Shown: positions 18,523-27,772, numbered from the stretch's first letter. The stretch: 64,000 bases of DNA from Desulfolutivibrio sulfodismutans DSM 3696 (GCF_013376455.1 NZ_CP045504.1:806001-870000); one strand, 5' to 3'. Made by a program: numbers and translations. The notes: generated by a model from the sequence alone, not told the origin.

Positions 18523-19563
18523 CTACTCGTTAAAGAGCAACAATTGGGATGGATTGTAGGAGGGGTTTTTCGCCGTTGCGTCATGAACGCATCGAAAGCG
18601 GAATGGAAAGGTCTTCAGCGCGCCACCAGCGACAAAACCGTTGTTGAAATCCACATACCAGGCTCTGTTGTCGTCGTGCACCTCGGTCGTGCCGGTGGTG
18701 TATTGTTCGGCGGCGCAACTGAAAAGCGGGTTGATGCGAGGACTGGTACGATCCGTATCCAGCAGGCTTTCCAATTCGCGTATGCTTGGCAGACGCCAGG
18801 CTGTTTTTGTGCCGATGGACAGATTCTCGCACCAGGCCAAGGCCTCTTTCCAGACCAACGGATTTGGACTCCCATTTTGTTCCCAGATAAGAGATGTCGT
18901 TGTATCGGTGATAGTTCCGTCTCCGTTATCGACATATGCAGCCACGTCGAGGGCGTTGCCTCTGACGCACCTCGAATAGAGCTGCCAATCCGTTTTGTTG
19001 TAATTATATGCCCCTCCGCCGCCAAAATAGACCATCCAGGCCGCGTTATCCTGGCCGACATACGTGGTGTTGGCCCAATAGTTTCCCGTCGTCTCCGTGC
19101 ATTGGAATACCGGATTGATTACTGGCGGCGTGAACACCCTGTTGATGTCGACAATCGTCGTCAGTTCGCGCCATGTGGGGAGCCTCCAATCCGACTGCCC
19201 GGCAAAGTCCAGATTCTGGCAATGCCCGACCGCGTTTTCCCAGGTGCGCTTCGTCCCGCCATCGGATTGTTCCCAGACGAGTCCTGTCACCAGGTCGGTC
19301 ACCGTGCCATTCCCATTGTCCTGATATGACATGGGAACTCGCTGGTAATTGCCATCCTGACCGTAGTAATCCTCTCCTGGCGCCGGGCATGCGATCTCGT
19401 ACAAATCGTTATAACACTTGACCTGCCCGGTCGATGGCAGGGTGTAGGCATGCACTCGCGCGGTCATCAAAAGAACCGACAACACACCACACAAGAAAAT
19501 TTGCATCGATATCCGTTTAAATACATTCGGATTCGTATGGCGCATATTCTCACCATGATGCAC
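18523..19563 (-). CDS. Exported protein with two DUF1566 domains
   Basis: The start is a GTG at 19563 with a near-perfect ribosome binding site (aaggaggt) 5 nt upstream, giving 346 residues. A signal sequence (about 18-39) precedes two DUF1566 domains (about 80-205 and 208-330), with T-V-T-D-L-V-T-G-L-V-W, CQNLDFAGQSDWRLPTWREL and the second-domain equivalents, each closing with a Cys-containing R-C-V strand. It is closely related to the protein at 12,729 (same 'CYND...CPAxGxDYYGQDGNY' opening), so the two are paralogues. The tail SYNPSQLLLFNE carries the shared C-terminal motif. Confidence 0.85.
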   Translation of the reverse strand: MHHGENMRHTNPNVFKRISMQIFLCGVLSVLLMTARVHAYTLPSTGQVKCYNDLYEIACPAPGEDYYGQDGNYQRVPMSYQDNGNGTVTDLVTGLVWEQSDGGTKRTWENAVGHCQNLDFAGQSDWRLPTWRELTTIVDINRVFTPPVINPVFQCTETTGNYWANTTYVGQDNAAWMVYFGGGGAYNYNKTDWQLYSRCVRGNALDVAAYVDNGDGTITDTTTSLIWEQNGSPNPLVWKEALAWCENLSIGTKTAWRLPSIRELESLLDTDRTSPRINPLFSCAAEQYTTGTTEVHDDNRAWYVDFNNGFVAGGALKTFPFRFRCVHDATAKNPSYNPSQLLLFNE

Positions 19564-20106
19564 GTTATACCTCCTTGACTACTGGAAGTGAAGTATTTAT
19601 CGTACGTATCGTTTCGCTCGCACCGATGTTATCTCATCGGTTGAGCCCCCTGGTTTTCCGAGCACAACCACTTCACATTTTGGATTGCTTTATCATTAAG
19701 TAAAATCTATCCAAAAATTAATAACCTTGCAAGAGGATATTGCCTCATAGATTGTAAAATACATGGCTGGCTCGCGAAAAATATATGCAACTAGCTGAAT
19801 GGGATGAACATGACCTGTGATGACTTCCCCCAGATATCATTCCAATACGAATGTGCCCATCAAGATCAGGCCGTCTTGAGACTGTCCATCAGTTCAATCC
19901 ATATGGACAAGGTTGGCGAGGCACGGCTCACGTCCGCGCCTTAACGAGCTTTGGGCAATATTTTCATAACTGTAATGATTTGTGGCGATCATTGTCTCAA
20001 AAATAACATAAACATTGGAGGAATGTTCACATGAAGACAACCTCTGCATGGTTTTCTGCTCCTTGTGACTGTTGCGACATCATCATCACAAGGAGTCATA
20101 AACCCC
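19564..20106. other. AT-rich intergenic region with a dispersed repeat
   Basis: These 543 bases hold no supported gene. Positions 19,918-19,972 match 30,538-30,592 (both contain 'ccgcgcc[t/c]taacga' followed by 'ttgggca[a/g]tatt'), so this is a small dispersed repeat, probably a remnant of a mobile element. The ribosome binding site aaggag for the next gene is at about 20,090. Confidence 0.45.
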
Positions 20107-20700
20107 ATGTCAGCAAACAGGCAACGAATTCTGCCGGTAGAGGTCTGCAGACGTATCATCGCCCTCATGAATGACGTCAAGGTGGAGTACGATCTTCTGG
20201 GGCACCCGCCAATTTCGGAGAGTCAAGCCACGATCGCCTGCCGCAAGGAATGCGGATGGACCGGCGCCCATTGCCGACCCATCATGCTCAAAGCCAAGGA
20301 CCGCTATCACCTCGTGGTCACCACCTGCGACTGCTCGATCAACGGCCGCCATTTCAAAAAGCCGTTTGGAACCAAGAACATCCGTTTTGCCAGATCCGAG
20401 GAAATCGAAGAGCATTCCGGCTGCGCCATCGGCTCCAAAGGCTCATTGCCGCCCTTTCTGCCAGGGAACAGGATGGTGCCCCACTACTTCGACCTCGCCA
20501 TCCTCGCCTCCGAGAACTTCATGTTTTTCTTGGCCGCGAACACGATCTCAGTGCGGATCAAAAGCAACGACCTCTATAAACTGCTCACCGCCTCCGGGAC
20601 CAAGGCCTTCTGGTTCTCGCGCAACACGGAAGAACGGCTCGATTTCTTCCACCACGAGGAGTTGCCCAGGTTGCGGCTTAGCCCTCCTTCTTGCGTTTGA
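20107..20700 (+). CDS. YbaK/ProX-like aminoacyl-tRNA deacylase domain protein
   Basis: The start at 20107 follows aaggag by about 11 nt and gives 197 residues. The sequence matches the YbaK/aminoacyl-tRNA editing fold: an N-terminal YDLLGHPPISESQATIAC segment, IMLKAKDRYHLVVTTCDCSI in the core, then the G-x-K-x-I-R-F-A-x-x-E-E-I-E-x-H-[ST]-G-C-x-I-G-S element and a 'PPFLPGN' turn. These enzymes hydrolyse mischarged tRNA (for example Cys- or Ala-tRNA-Pro) in trans. Its exact substrate cannot be told from sequence. An upstream in-frame ATG at 20065 has a weaker site. It lies about 2.2 kb from a tRNA-Thr gene; a functional link is not supported. Confidence 0.75.
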   Translation: MSANRQRILPVEVCRRIIALMNDVKVEYDLLGHPPISESQATIACRKECGWTGAHCRPIMLKAKDRYHLVVTTCDCSINGRHFKKPFGTKNIRFARSEEIEEHSGCAIGSKGSLPPFLPGNRMVPHYFDLAILASENFMFFLAANTISVRIKSNDLYKLLTASGTKAFWFSRNTEERLDFFHHEELPRLRLSPPSCV

Positions 20701-20885
20701 GCACGAGGATGAAGCCCCCAGGTTTCAGCGTCGCAGATATCCGGCGTGGACAAGGCCGCCGGGATGACCGTGTTCGTGAACCGTCAGATATGGCCCATGC
20801 TTCCTTGGCCATGTCTCCCAGTCCGACACCCTGCCCAGGATGGCGCTTCAGCTCATGGGCTCGTCGGCTCGAGGTCACCAACCAT

Positions 20886-21044
20886 CCGGCCGCGGCCGCA
20901 TCAAAACGATGCTTTCCAGGGGTGGATGCAAACTGGGTGTGAAATGCACCCAGTTGACCTATTTTTTGACCGTATTTGGCAACAATGAAAAAGGGCTGAA
21001 AACCACCTAAATGGTCTTCAGCCCTTGAATTCCTGGAGCCAGCA
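20886..21044 (-). repeat. 'R' repeat copy A: core, hairpin, terminator, tRNA-Thr 3' stub
   Basis: Read on the minus strand this is 11 nt of a tRNA-Thr 3' end (21,034-21,044), a terminator hairpin, and then a conserved core beginning at 20,886 (ccggccgcggccgcatcaaa). Inside is a 9-bp hairpin at 20,931-20,955. Copy B (28,548-28,735) has the same layout, but with a different stem sequence that keeps the pairing. Copy C (30,629-30,676) has the core only. Confidence 0.8.
20993..21024 (-). terminator. Intrinsic terminator downstream of the NHL gene
   Basis: A stem gggctgaa / ttcagccc with an inner acca/tggt helix is followed on the minus strand by five T's. It would end leftward transcripts from the NHL gene. 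An identical hairpin lies at 28,649-28,680. Confidence 0.85.
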
Positions 21045-21081
21045 CGAAATACCGTTGCATGCCAATACCGTCTCCAGATCA

Positions 21082-22080
21082 TCACTCCAGGAGCAGGAGC
21101 AGAAGAGACCCTGGCGAGAATGCCCCATGCGGTCGAAAATACTGGATGCGATAATTCCAGATATCAGCCACATACACCAAACCATCGGGTGCTACCGCGA
21201 CAGCTAAAGGGGAGTTGAACTGTCCGTCACCCGTGCCGTTCGTTCCCCATTTAGTCAGGAAGTTGCCGTTTGTGGAGAACTTCTGAATGCGATTATTCCA
21301 AAAATCAGCTACATACACCGAACCATCGGGTGCTACCGCGACACCCCGAGGATGCTGGAACTGCCCGTCATTCGTGCCTTCAGTTCCCCATTTAGTCAGG
21401 ATACTGCCGTTTGCAGAAAACTTCTGGATGCGATTATTCTCACTATCAACCACATAAACGGAACCATCGGGCGCTACCGCGACACCATAGGGGGAATCGA
21501 ACTGCCCATCACCCGTGCCTTCACTTCCCCATTTAGTCAGAAAACCGCCGTTTGCGGAGAACTTCTGGATGCGATGATTCCAATAATCAGCCACATAAAC
21601 CGAACCGTCGGGTGCTACCGCGACACAAAAGGGGTAATTGAACTGCCCGTCCTCTGTGCCGTAACTTCCCCATTTAGTTAGGAAATCTCCGTTTGCGGAG
21701 AACTTCTGGATGCGATGATTCCAAGAGTCAGCCACATAAACCGAACCGTCGGGTGCTACCGCGACACCGGGTGTATTGAACTGTCCGTCCTCAGTGCCAT
21801 AACTACCCCACTTGCTCTGGAAAGTGCCGTTTACGGAGAACTTCTGGATACGGTGATTGTCTTTATCAGCTACATAAACTGAACCATCGGGTGCTACCGC
21901 GACACCAGCGGGGTGATTGAATTGCCCGTCACCTGTGCCTTCACTTCCCCATTTCCCAACAAAAACAGGTGGCCCTTCCGACTGAGCCTGTCCAGAAAAG
22001 CCCACCAGCACAAAGATCGTCGTCAATGAGAAGCACATCAGACAAGCGTTGAGTCTTGCGGAAAATGTCGCCCCGATCAT
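21082..22080 (-). CDS. Exported six-bladed NHL-repeat propeller
   Basis: The start at 22080 is directly preceded by ggagggagga. It gives 332 residues with a signal peptide (about 1-34, cleavage after GQAQS). Six NHL repeats of about 47 residues follow, each G-V-A-V-A-P-D-G-S-V-Y-V-A-D-x-x-N-x-R-I-Q-K-F, then a W-G-[ST]-x-G-T-x-D-G-Q-F linker. They should form a closed beta-propeller, a binding scaffold for proteins or polymers. The repeats are nearly identical at DNA level, which points to recent expansion. The tail FSPGSLLLLLLE carries the shared C-terminal motif. The function is unknown. Confidence 0.85.
   Translation of the reverse strand: MIGATFSARLNACLMCFSLTTIFVLVGFSGQAQSEGPPVFVGKWGSEGTGDGQFNHPAGVAVAPDGSVYVADKDNHRIQKFSVNGTFQSKWGSYGTEDGQFNTPGVAVAPDGSVYVADSWNHRIQKFSANGDFLTKWGSYGTEDGQFNYPFCVAVAPDGSVYVADYWNHRIQKFSANGGFLTKWGSEGTGDGQFDSPYGVAVAPDGSVYVVDSENNRIQKFSANGSILTKWGTEGTNDGQFQHPRGVAVAPDGSVYVADFWNNRIQKFSTNGNFLTKWGTNGTGDGQFNSPLAVAVAPDGLVYVADIWNYRIQYFRPHGAFSPGSLLLLLLE
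21215..21960 (-). repeat. Tandem repeats of about 140-147 bp inside the NHL gene
   Basis: Six DNA copies encode the NHL blades. The 'accatcgggtgctaccgcga' stretch recurs almost unchanged in each. Copy number is likely to vary by recombination. Confidence 0.85.
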
Positions 22081-22154
22081 TCCTCCCTCCTCTGCAGCGT
22101 TTTTTTTACGCAACTCGAATGTCAAAACCAGAAGTCGATTTACTATCTATATGC

Positions 22155-22260
22155 CTCTCCTGCACAACATTTTCAAGTGGGAAGTGAACCCATAATGACA
22201 CTTCTGATTCTTCTTACAGGGTACAACCTCTACGAAAACTTAGAACTTACTGCTCAACTC
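22155..22260. repeat. Diverged duplicate of 32,419-32,530
   Basis: Both stretches contain 'tgcacaa[ct]att' followed by 'agtgggaagtga', then matching blocks ending at 'actgctca'/'cctgctca'. They sit upstream of the exported-protein genes and mark an old segmental duplication. Confidence 0.5.
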
Positions 22261-22299
22261 CAGGCACAAAAAATCTCACGCCCCTTGCACACTCCCCCC

Positions 22300-22640
22300 A
22301 TTCGCCCCTGGTTAGAGTCCACGGAGAGAACACCAAGATAGGTCATCATCCCATTTTCATACCGAAAAGCATGGATGTCGCCTGTAGCCGTTCCTGACCA
22401 GCCCACGACAACGCCTGCGTCGTTTAAGGCCGCAGCCTGACTCTCACTACCATCCCCCCAAGGGTTCCCAGGTCGATGATCGTGTATGTCGGAAACGCGC
22501 ATTGAGCCGTCCCGGGCACGACAACCTAAGAAACAAACGCGAGCAATGCGAAAAATAATAATTTCTCATGCATATGTGACATTATAATGAAAAATATATG
22601 GGGTCATTCCATGACATTCCTCATCGATGGACGGAGGATA
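22300..22640 (-). pseudogene. Broken 5' copy of the HAF-repeat gene
   Basis: The region matches the first third of the intact HAF gene at 29,022-30,230. The peptide AAALND[AL]GVVVGWSGTATG and the following HAFRYENGMMT block are shared. It is frameshifted before the first repeat (the signal peptide reads in another frame) and diverges and stops after about 80 codons. The homology extends upstream through the former promoter, so a whole gene-start segment was duplicated. Confidence 0.8.
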
Positions 22641-22844
22641 TTCGACACATAAACACTACTATTCTAAATTTTTTACGCTAATCGAAATTTAACATAAAAA
22701 ACCATCGTAGTCAATGCAACATACATCCCGCCAAGAGAACCCTTTTCACCAACCAGGTGGCAGTGATGTATCTGGCTGCTCTCCCCACCGTCTTGTCCAC
22801 GATCTTCAGGCGGGCCGGTTGGCGCAGTTGATAGGAAATCAAAA

Positions 22845-22872
22845 GGGCCTAGGAGGATTACCCCCTAAGCCC
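22845..22872 (-). terminator. Terminator of the tRNA-Thr gene
   Basis: An inverted repeat (gggcctaggagg / ccccctaagccc) followed by T's on the minus strand lies 10 bases after the tRNA 3' end. Confidence 0.75.
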
Positions 22873-22882
22873 TTGAAATTCT

Positions 22883-22958
22883 TGGAGCCAGCATGGAGAC
22901 TCGAACTCCAGACCTGCTGATGACGAATCAGCTGCTCTACCAACTGAGCTCTGCCGGC
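22883..22958 (-). tRNA. tRNA-Thr (anticodon CGT)
   Basis: A complete cloverleaf of 76 nt including an encoded CCA. The acceptor stem GCCGGCA/TGCTGGC has one G-U pair, the D arm is GCTC/GAGC, the anticodon stem is GCTGA/TCAGC with loop TTCGTCA, and the T arm is TGGAG/CTCCA with the TTCGAGT loop. The anticodon CGT reads ACG (Thr). Position 37 is C, where a purine is nearly always found. The partial copy at 28,691-28,735 has the usual A there, so this gene may carry a mutation or a base error. Confidence 0.93.
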
Positions 22959-23114
22959 TTTCTGCGGAAAATGCTTGAGACACGCGGCATTATGGCCAGT
23001 CAAGGCGTTTATTGATTTGTTCGCATCCGCTCAAAATTGGGGCGAGGAGTTCGCCTTTTGCGAACCGTGCGCGCCCCCTCATTGCTCCTGCGCCCTTCCC
23101 TGTCGTCCCCTGTT

Positions 23115-26100
23115 TCATCGTCCCTTGAACAGCCTGGAGGTCAGCACGAAGAACAGGGGGATGAAGATGAGGTCGATAAACGTGGCCGAGAGCATGCCGC
23201 CGCACACGGCCGTGCCGATGGCGTTCATGGCCCCGGCCCCGGCCCCGGTGGCGATGGCCAGGGGCAGAACCCCGAAGAAAAACGCCAGGGAGGTCATGAG
23301 CACCGGCCTAAACCGGGTCTTGACCGCGCCGAGCGTGGCGTCGACGAGCGTCTCTCCCTGAGCCATGCGCTCCTTGATGAACTGGATGATCAGGATGGCG
23401 TTTTTCGTGGACAGCCCGAGCGTGGTCAGAAAACCGATCTGGAAGTAGACGTCGTTGGGCATGCCCCGAAGCGACGTGGCCGCGATGGCCCCGAGCACGC
23501 CAAGCGGCAGCATGAGCATGTTGACGATGGGGATGGTCCAGCTTTCGTACAACGCCGCCACGCACAAAAAGATCACGAAGACCGAGAAGGCGTACAACAG
23601 CGGCCCCTGGGCTGTGGCCATCCGTTCCTGATAGGACAGGCCCGTCCAGTCGAAACCGATGCCCTGGGGCAGCTTGGCGACGAAGTCCTCCATGATCGTC
23701 ATGGCCTCGCCGGTGCTGTGGCCCGGAGCCGGCTCGCCCAGGATGTTGATGGACGGGAAGGCGTTGAAGCGCTCAAGCTTTGGCGACCCCATGGTCCAGT
23801 GGCCGGTGGCGAAGGCCGAGAAGGGCACCATCTTGTCTTCGGTGTTGCGGACGTAGAGCTTGTTCAAATCCTGGGGCTGCATGCGGTATGGGGCGTCGGC
23901 CTGGACGTAGACCTGCTTGACCCGACCGGCCTGAATGAAGTTGTTGACGTAGGAACTGCCGAAGGCCGCCGAAATGGTATGATGAATGGAGGTGATGGGC
24001 GCCCCGAGGGCTCCGGCCTTGTCCCAGTCCACGGCGACATGGTATTCCGGGACGTCATCCATTCCGTTGGGGCGGACCCTGACCAGCCGTGGCTCCTGCC
24101 TGGCCATGCCCAGAAGCTGGTTGCGCGCGGCCATGAGCTTGTCGTGGCCAAGGCCGCCCCGATCCAGCAACTGGAAGTCGAAGCCCGTGGCCATGCCCAG
24201 TTCCACCACCGGCGGCGGTGGAAAGGCGAAGACCATGGCCTCGTTGATCTGGGAGAGGCGCTTGGAGGCCCGCAGGGCGATGGCCTTGACCTTGAGGTCG
24301 TCGCCTTGGCGCTGGTCCCAGTCCTTGAGCTTGACGAATCCCAGGGCCATGTTCTGTCCCTGGCCGCTGAAACTCACGCCCGAGACGTTCATGAAGCTGT
24401 CCACGGCGTCTTTTTCCTGCTCCAGGAAATAGTTGCGGACCTTGGTCATGACCGCCTCGGTCTGCTCCAGGGTGGACGAGCCCGGCGGCAGGGTGGCCTG
24501 GATCATGAGGATCCCTTGGTCCTCGTCCGGGATGTAGCCGGTGGGCATGCGCACAAACAGGTAGCCCACCCCGGCCACGATCAGGGCGTACAAGACGAGG
24601 TAGCGCGCGGCCCTGGAGAAGGATCTGCCCACCAGGCCCACGTAGATGGACCGGGCGCGATAAAAGACCCGGTCGAACCAGCGGAAAAAGGGGCGCAGAA
24701 AGTAGATCACATTTTCCGAAGGCTCATGCCCCTTGGGCACGGGTTTGAGAAACGTGGCGCACAGAACCGGGGTCAGGACCAGGGCCACCACCACGGAAAG
24801 CAGCATGGCGGCGATGACCGTGACCGAGAACTGGCGGTAGAGCACCCCCGTGGACCCCTGGAAAAAGGCCATGGGACCGAACACCGCCGAGAGCACCAGG
24901 CCGATGCCGACCAGGGCGCTGGTGATCTCGTCCATGGATTTGGCTGTGGCCTCCCGGGGCGAGAGGCCCTCCTCGGACATGATCCGCTCCACGTTCTCGA
25001 CCACCACGATGGCGTCGTCCACCAGAAGGCCGATGGCCAGCACCATGGCGAACATGGTCAGCATGTTGATGGAGAAGCCGAAGGCGCTTAGGACTGCGAA
25101 GGTTCCCAAGAGCACTACGGGCACCGCGATGGTCGGGATAAGCGTGGCCCGGATGTTGCCCATGAACAGGTACATGATCAAAAAGACCAGGATCACGGCC
25201 TCGAACAGGGTCTTGACCACCTCGTCGATGGCCACCCTGGTGAACGGCGTGGTGTCGTAGGGATAGACCACCTTCAAGCCCGGGGGAAAATACGCGCTCA
25301 TCTCCGCAAGCTTGCTCTTGATGGCGTCGGCGGTGTCCAGGGCGTTGGCTCCGGCGGCCTGGCGGATGGCCATGGCGGCCGAGGGCAGGCCGTTGTACTC
25401 GCCCACGATGTCGAAGCGTTCGGAGCCCAGTTCCGTGCGCCCGATGTCCTTGACCCGGACCACGGAGCCGTCGGGATTGACGCGGATGGGGATGTTGGCG
25501 AATTCTTCCGGGGTTTGAAGCAGATGCTGGACCACGATGGGGGCGTTGAGGTGCTGGCCGGGCATGAAAGGCGCTCCCCCGATCTGGCCGGCCGAGACCT
25601 CGACGTTGTAGGCGGTAAGCGCCGAGGTGACGTCGGCCACGGTCAAGCTGTAGCTGTGCAGCTTGTCCGGATCGAGCCAGACGCGCATGGCGTACTGGCT
25701 GCCGAAATTCTCCACCTCGCCCACGCCGGGCACCCGGGAGAGGATCTTTTCCAGATTGGACTGGGCGTAGTCCCGCAGATCCACGCCGTTCATGCTGCCG
25801 TCTTCCGAGATCAGGCCGACGACGATGAGGTAGTTCCGGGTGGACTTGCTGACCTCGACGCCCGAACGCTGCACCTCGTCGGGCAGACTGGCCGTGGCCA
25901 GTTGCAGCTTGTTTTGCACCTTGGACCAGGCGATGTCCGGATCGGTGCCCGGCTCGAAGGTCAACTCCAGCCTAGCCTCGCCCGAGGATGAGCTGGTCCC
26001 GCTTAAATACAGCAGCCCGTCCAGACCGGTCATCTTCTGCTCGATGATCTGGGTCACGGTGTTCTCCACCGTCTCGGCCGAGGCGCCCGGGAAATAGGCG

Positions 26101-26240
26101 GTGATGGAGATGGAGGGCGGGGCGATGGGCGGATACTGGGAAATGGGCATCTTATAGATGGCCAATCCGCCAAGGGCCATCATGGAGATGGCGATGACCC
26201 AGGCGAAAACAGGCCTGTCCAAAAAGAATTTCGACAACAT
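23115..26240 (-). CDS. RND efflux inner-membrane transporter (AcrB/HAE1 family)
   Basis: The 1041-residue length is standard for AcrB-type pumps. The sequence begins MLSKFFLDRPVFAWVIAI, has the typical N-terminal 'SQYPPIAPPSISITAYFPGAS' porter region (split here), and carries the proton-relay Asp pair in the TM4 GLLVDDAIVVVENVERI motif. Twelve membrane helices and two large periplasmic loops are expected. It extrudes drugs, solvents or bile-like compounds by proton antiport as a trimer with the AcrA-like adaptor encoded just upstream and an outer-membrane TolC-type channel not present here. Its start overlaps the stop of the adaptor gene (TAATG). Confidence 0.97.
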   Translation of the reverse strand: MLSKFFLDRPVFAWVIAISMMALGGLAIYKMPISQYPPIAPPSISITAYFPGASAETVENTVTQIIEQKMTGLDGLLYLSGTSSSSGEARLELTFEPGTDPDIAWSKVQNKLQLATASLPDEVQRSGVEVSKSTRNYLIVVGLISEDGSMNGVDLRDYAQSNLEKILSRVPGVGEVENFGSQYAMRVWLDPDKLHSYSLTVADVTSALTAYNVEVSAGQIGGAPFMPGQHLNAPIVVQHLLQTPEEFANIPIRVNPDGSVVRVKDIGRTELGSERFDIVGEYNGLPSAAMAIRQAAGANALDTADAIKSKLAEMSAYFPPGLKVVYPYDTTPFTRVAIDEVVKTLFEAVILVFLIMYLFMGNIRATLIPTIAVPVVLLGTFAVLSAFGFSINMLTMFAMVLAIGLLVDDAIVVVENVERIMSEEGLSPREATAKSMDEITSALVGIGLVLSAVFGPMAFFQGSTGVLYRQFSVTVIAAMLLSVVVALVLTPVLCATFLKPVPKGHEPSENVIYFLRPFFRWFDRVFYRARSIYVGLVGRSFSRAARYLVLYALIVAGVGYLFVRMPTGYIPDEDQGILMIQATLPPGSSTLEQTEAVMTKVRNYFLEQEKDAVDSFMNVSGVSFSGQGQNMALGFVKLKDWDQRQGDDLKVKAIALRASKRLSQINEAMVFAFPPPPVVELGMATGFDFQLLDRGGLGHDKLMAARNQLLGMARQEPRLVRVRPNGMDDVPEYHVAVDWDKAGALGAPITSIHHTISAAFGSSYVNNFIQAGRVKQVYVQADAPYRMQPQDLNKLYVRNTEDKMVPFSAFATGHWTMGSPKLERFNAFPSINILGEPAPGHSTGEAMTIMEDFVAKLPQGIGFDWTGLSYQERMATAQGPLLYAFSVFVIFLCVAALYESWTIPIVNMLMLPLGVLGAIAATSLRGMPNDVYFQIGFLTTLGLSTKNAILIIQFIKERMAQGETLVDATLGAVKTRFRPVLMTSLAFFFGVLPLAIATGAGAGAMNAIGTAVCGGMLSATFIDLIFIPLFFVLTSRLFKGR

Positions 26241-27454
26241 TACTTCTCTCCCTCACCGCTTTTCGGCGTCCGGGCATCGGCCTGGGCCGTCTGGCCCTGG
26301 TCAACGGGTGTGGCCTTGACCTCAGTTCCGGGCCGGAGCATCTGCAGGCCCTCGACGATCACCCGGTCCCCGGGGGCCAGTCCGGCCACCACGAGCCACT
26401 GGTTGCCGATGGCCCGGTCCAGGGTCAGTTGGCGCATCTCGGCCTTGTTTTCGGCATTGACCACCAGGGCGTAGGGGTTGCCCTTGGTGTCCCGGGACAC
26501 GCCCTGTTGGGACACCAGGATGGCCTCGTCGTTGACGCCTTCCTTGATGATCGCCCGCACGAACATGCCGGGCAGGATCTCCGCCTGCGGGTTGGGGAAG
26601 ATCAGGCGCAGGATGACCGAGCCGGTGGAGGGATCCACGGTGACGTCGCGGAACTGAAAGATCCCCTCCAGGGCATAGGGCTTGCCGTTCTCCATGATGA
26701 GATTGGCCGCGTTCTGGTTCTTCTGGTCCGGGTTGATCAACCCCTTCTCCCGGCGTTCCTTCAGCCTGAGAAGCTCGGCCGAGGACTGGGTCACGTCCAC
26801 ATAGATGGGATCGAGTTGCTGGATGGTGGCCAGGGCCACGGTCTGATACGCCGCGACCAGGGCGCCGTCGGTCACGCTGGACTTGCCGATGCGGCCGGAG
26901 ATGGGCGCGGTGACCTTGGTGTATCCCAGATTGATCCTGGCGGTCGCGACCTTGGCCTGCAGGGCCGTGATGGTGGCCTTGAGCTGATCGTGGGCCGAGG
27001 CGGCGTCGTCATAGTCTTGCTGGCTTAAGGATTCGCTGGTGAGAAGCTTGCCGTAGCGCTGGGCCTTGGCCTGGACGCTCGGCAGCTTGGCCTGGGCCTC
27101 GGCCAAGGCGGCCTCTGCATTGGCCAGATCGGCCTCGAACGGGGCCGGATCGATCTGGTACAGCATCTGCCCTTCCGTGACGTCGCCCCCCTCCGTAAAA
27201 AGACGCTTCTGGATCAACCCGTTGACGCGGGGGCGTATCTCGGCGACCCGGAACGCGGAGGTGCGTCCCGACAATTCCTTGGCCAAGAGGAGTTTCTGGG
27301 GACTGATGGTGATGTAGGAAACCTCGGGAACTCGGGCTTGGGGAGGCCCCTGCTTTTCCTGGCCGCATCCCGCGAGCGTGAACAGGGACAAGGTCAAAAC
27401 CGACAGTCCGCACCAACGTGACAGCGGACGTGTAAACGCATTCATGACTTGCAT
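26240..27454 (-). CDS. RND efflux periplasmic adaptor lipoprotein (AcrA/MexA family)
   Basis: The start at 27454 is selected for the ggagg site 8 nt upstream, giving 404 residues. A lipoprotein signal ends in the lipobox LAGC (about residue 30). The membrane-fusion protein layout follows: barrel-sandwich start (RPRVNGLIQKRLFTEGGDVTEGQ), a long coiled-coil hairpin (about 85-150), the lipoyl return (GYTKVTAPISGRIGKSSVTDGALV), a beta-barrel and a membrane-proximal domain. It links the pump at 23,115-26,240 to an outer-membrane channel. The tail is rich in Gln/Glu/Lys. Confidence 0.96.
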   Translation of the reverse strand: MQVMNAFTRPLSRWCGLSVLTLSLFTLAGCGQEKQGPPQARVPEVSYITISPQKLLLAKELSGRTSAFRVAEIRPRVNGLIQKRLFTEGGDVTEGQMLYQIDPAPFEADLANAEAALAEAQAKLPSVQAKAQRYGKLLTSESLSQQDYDDAASAHDQLKATITALQAKVATARINLGYTKVTAPISGRIGKSSVTDGALVAAYQTVALATIQQLDPIYVDVTQSSAELLRLKERREKGLINPDQKNQNAANLIMENGKPYALEGIFQFRDVTVDPSTGSVILRLIFPNPQAEILPGMFVRAIIKEGVNDEAILVSQQGVSRDTKGNPYALVVNAENKAEMRQLTLDRAIGNQWLVVAGLAPGDRVIVEGLQMLRPGTEVKATPVDQGQTAQADARTPKSGEGEK

Positions 27455-27487
27455 GGGCACTGCCTCCGGATGAAAACAAAACGACAA

Positions 27488-27772
27488 TATCGGATGAAAG
27501 CCGACACGGCTCGAAACACCTGCATCGCATTCTCACATGAAATATCCCCTGAAACGCCGCGCGCCCGGGCACATGCCGGGCCGCTAGGGGATCAGGAAGG
27601 GATCGGAAACACTCTCGACTCCGTACCGGTCATGGACGATTCCCGCATCGGGGCCGTCGCAACCGGCCTCTTCGCGGCATGGGGCATGTCCGCGAACAAT
27701 ACGTTCCTCAGCGGCGTTCCACGCGTGAGGCCGCTGTGCGGCGGCCGCATGCCGCCGCGAAAAAAACCGCCA
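27488..27772. other. Spacer between tetR and the efflux operon
   Basis: I see no second copy of the palindrome here and no gene. The adaptor gene is therefore either read through from the tetR promoter or has a separate, unrecognised promoter. Confidence 0.35.

Noticed and set aside
12729-19563. Diversity-generating retroelement targeting the DUF1566 (C-type-lectin-like) genes
   Set aside because: No reverse transcriptase, no template repeat and no adenine-biased variable region were seen in the window.
20678-21085. 135-codon frame on the minus strand over R repeat copy A (similar frame over copy B)
   Set aside because: The shared peptide (GGFQPFF ... PGKHRFDAAA) simply reflects the DNA repeat. 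Terminator and hairpin lie inside it and the rest does not match between copies.
23037-25091. 684-codon frame antisense to the RND pump
   Set aside because: Low-complexity Gly/His/Asp-rich translation typical of the shadow of a high-GC gene; no start signal.
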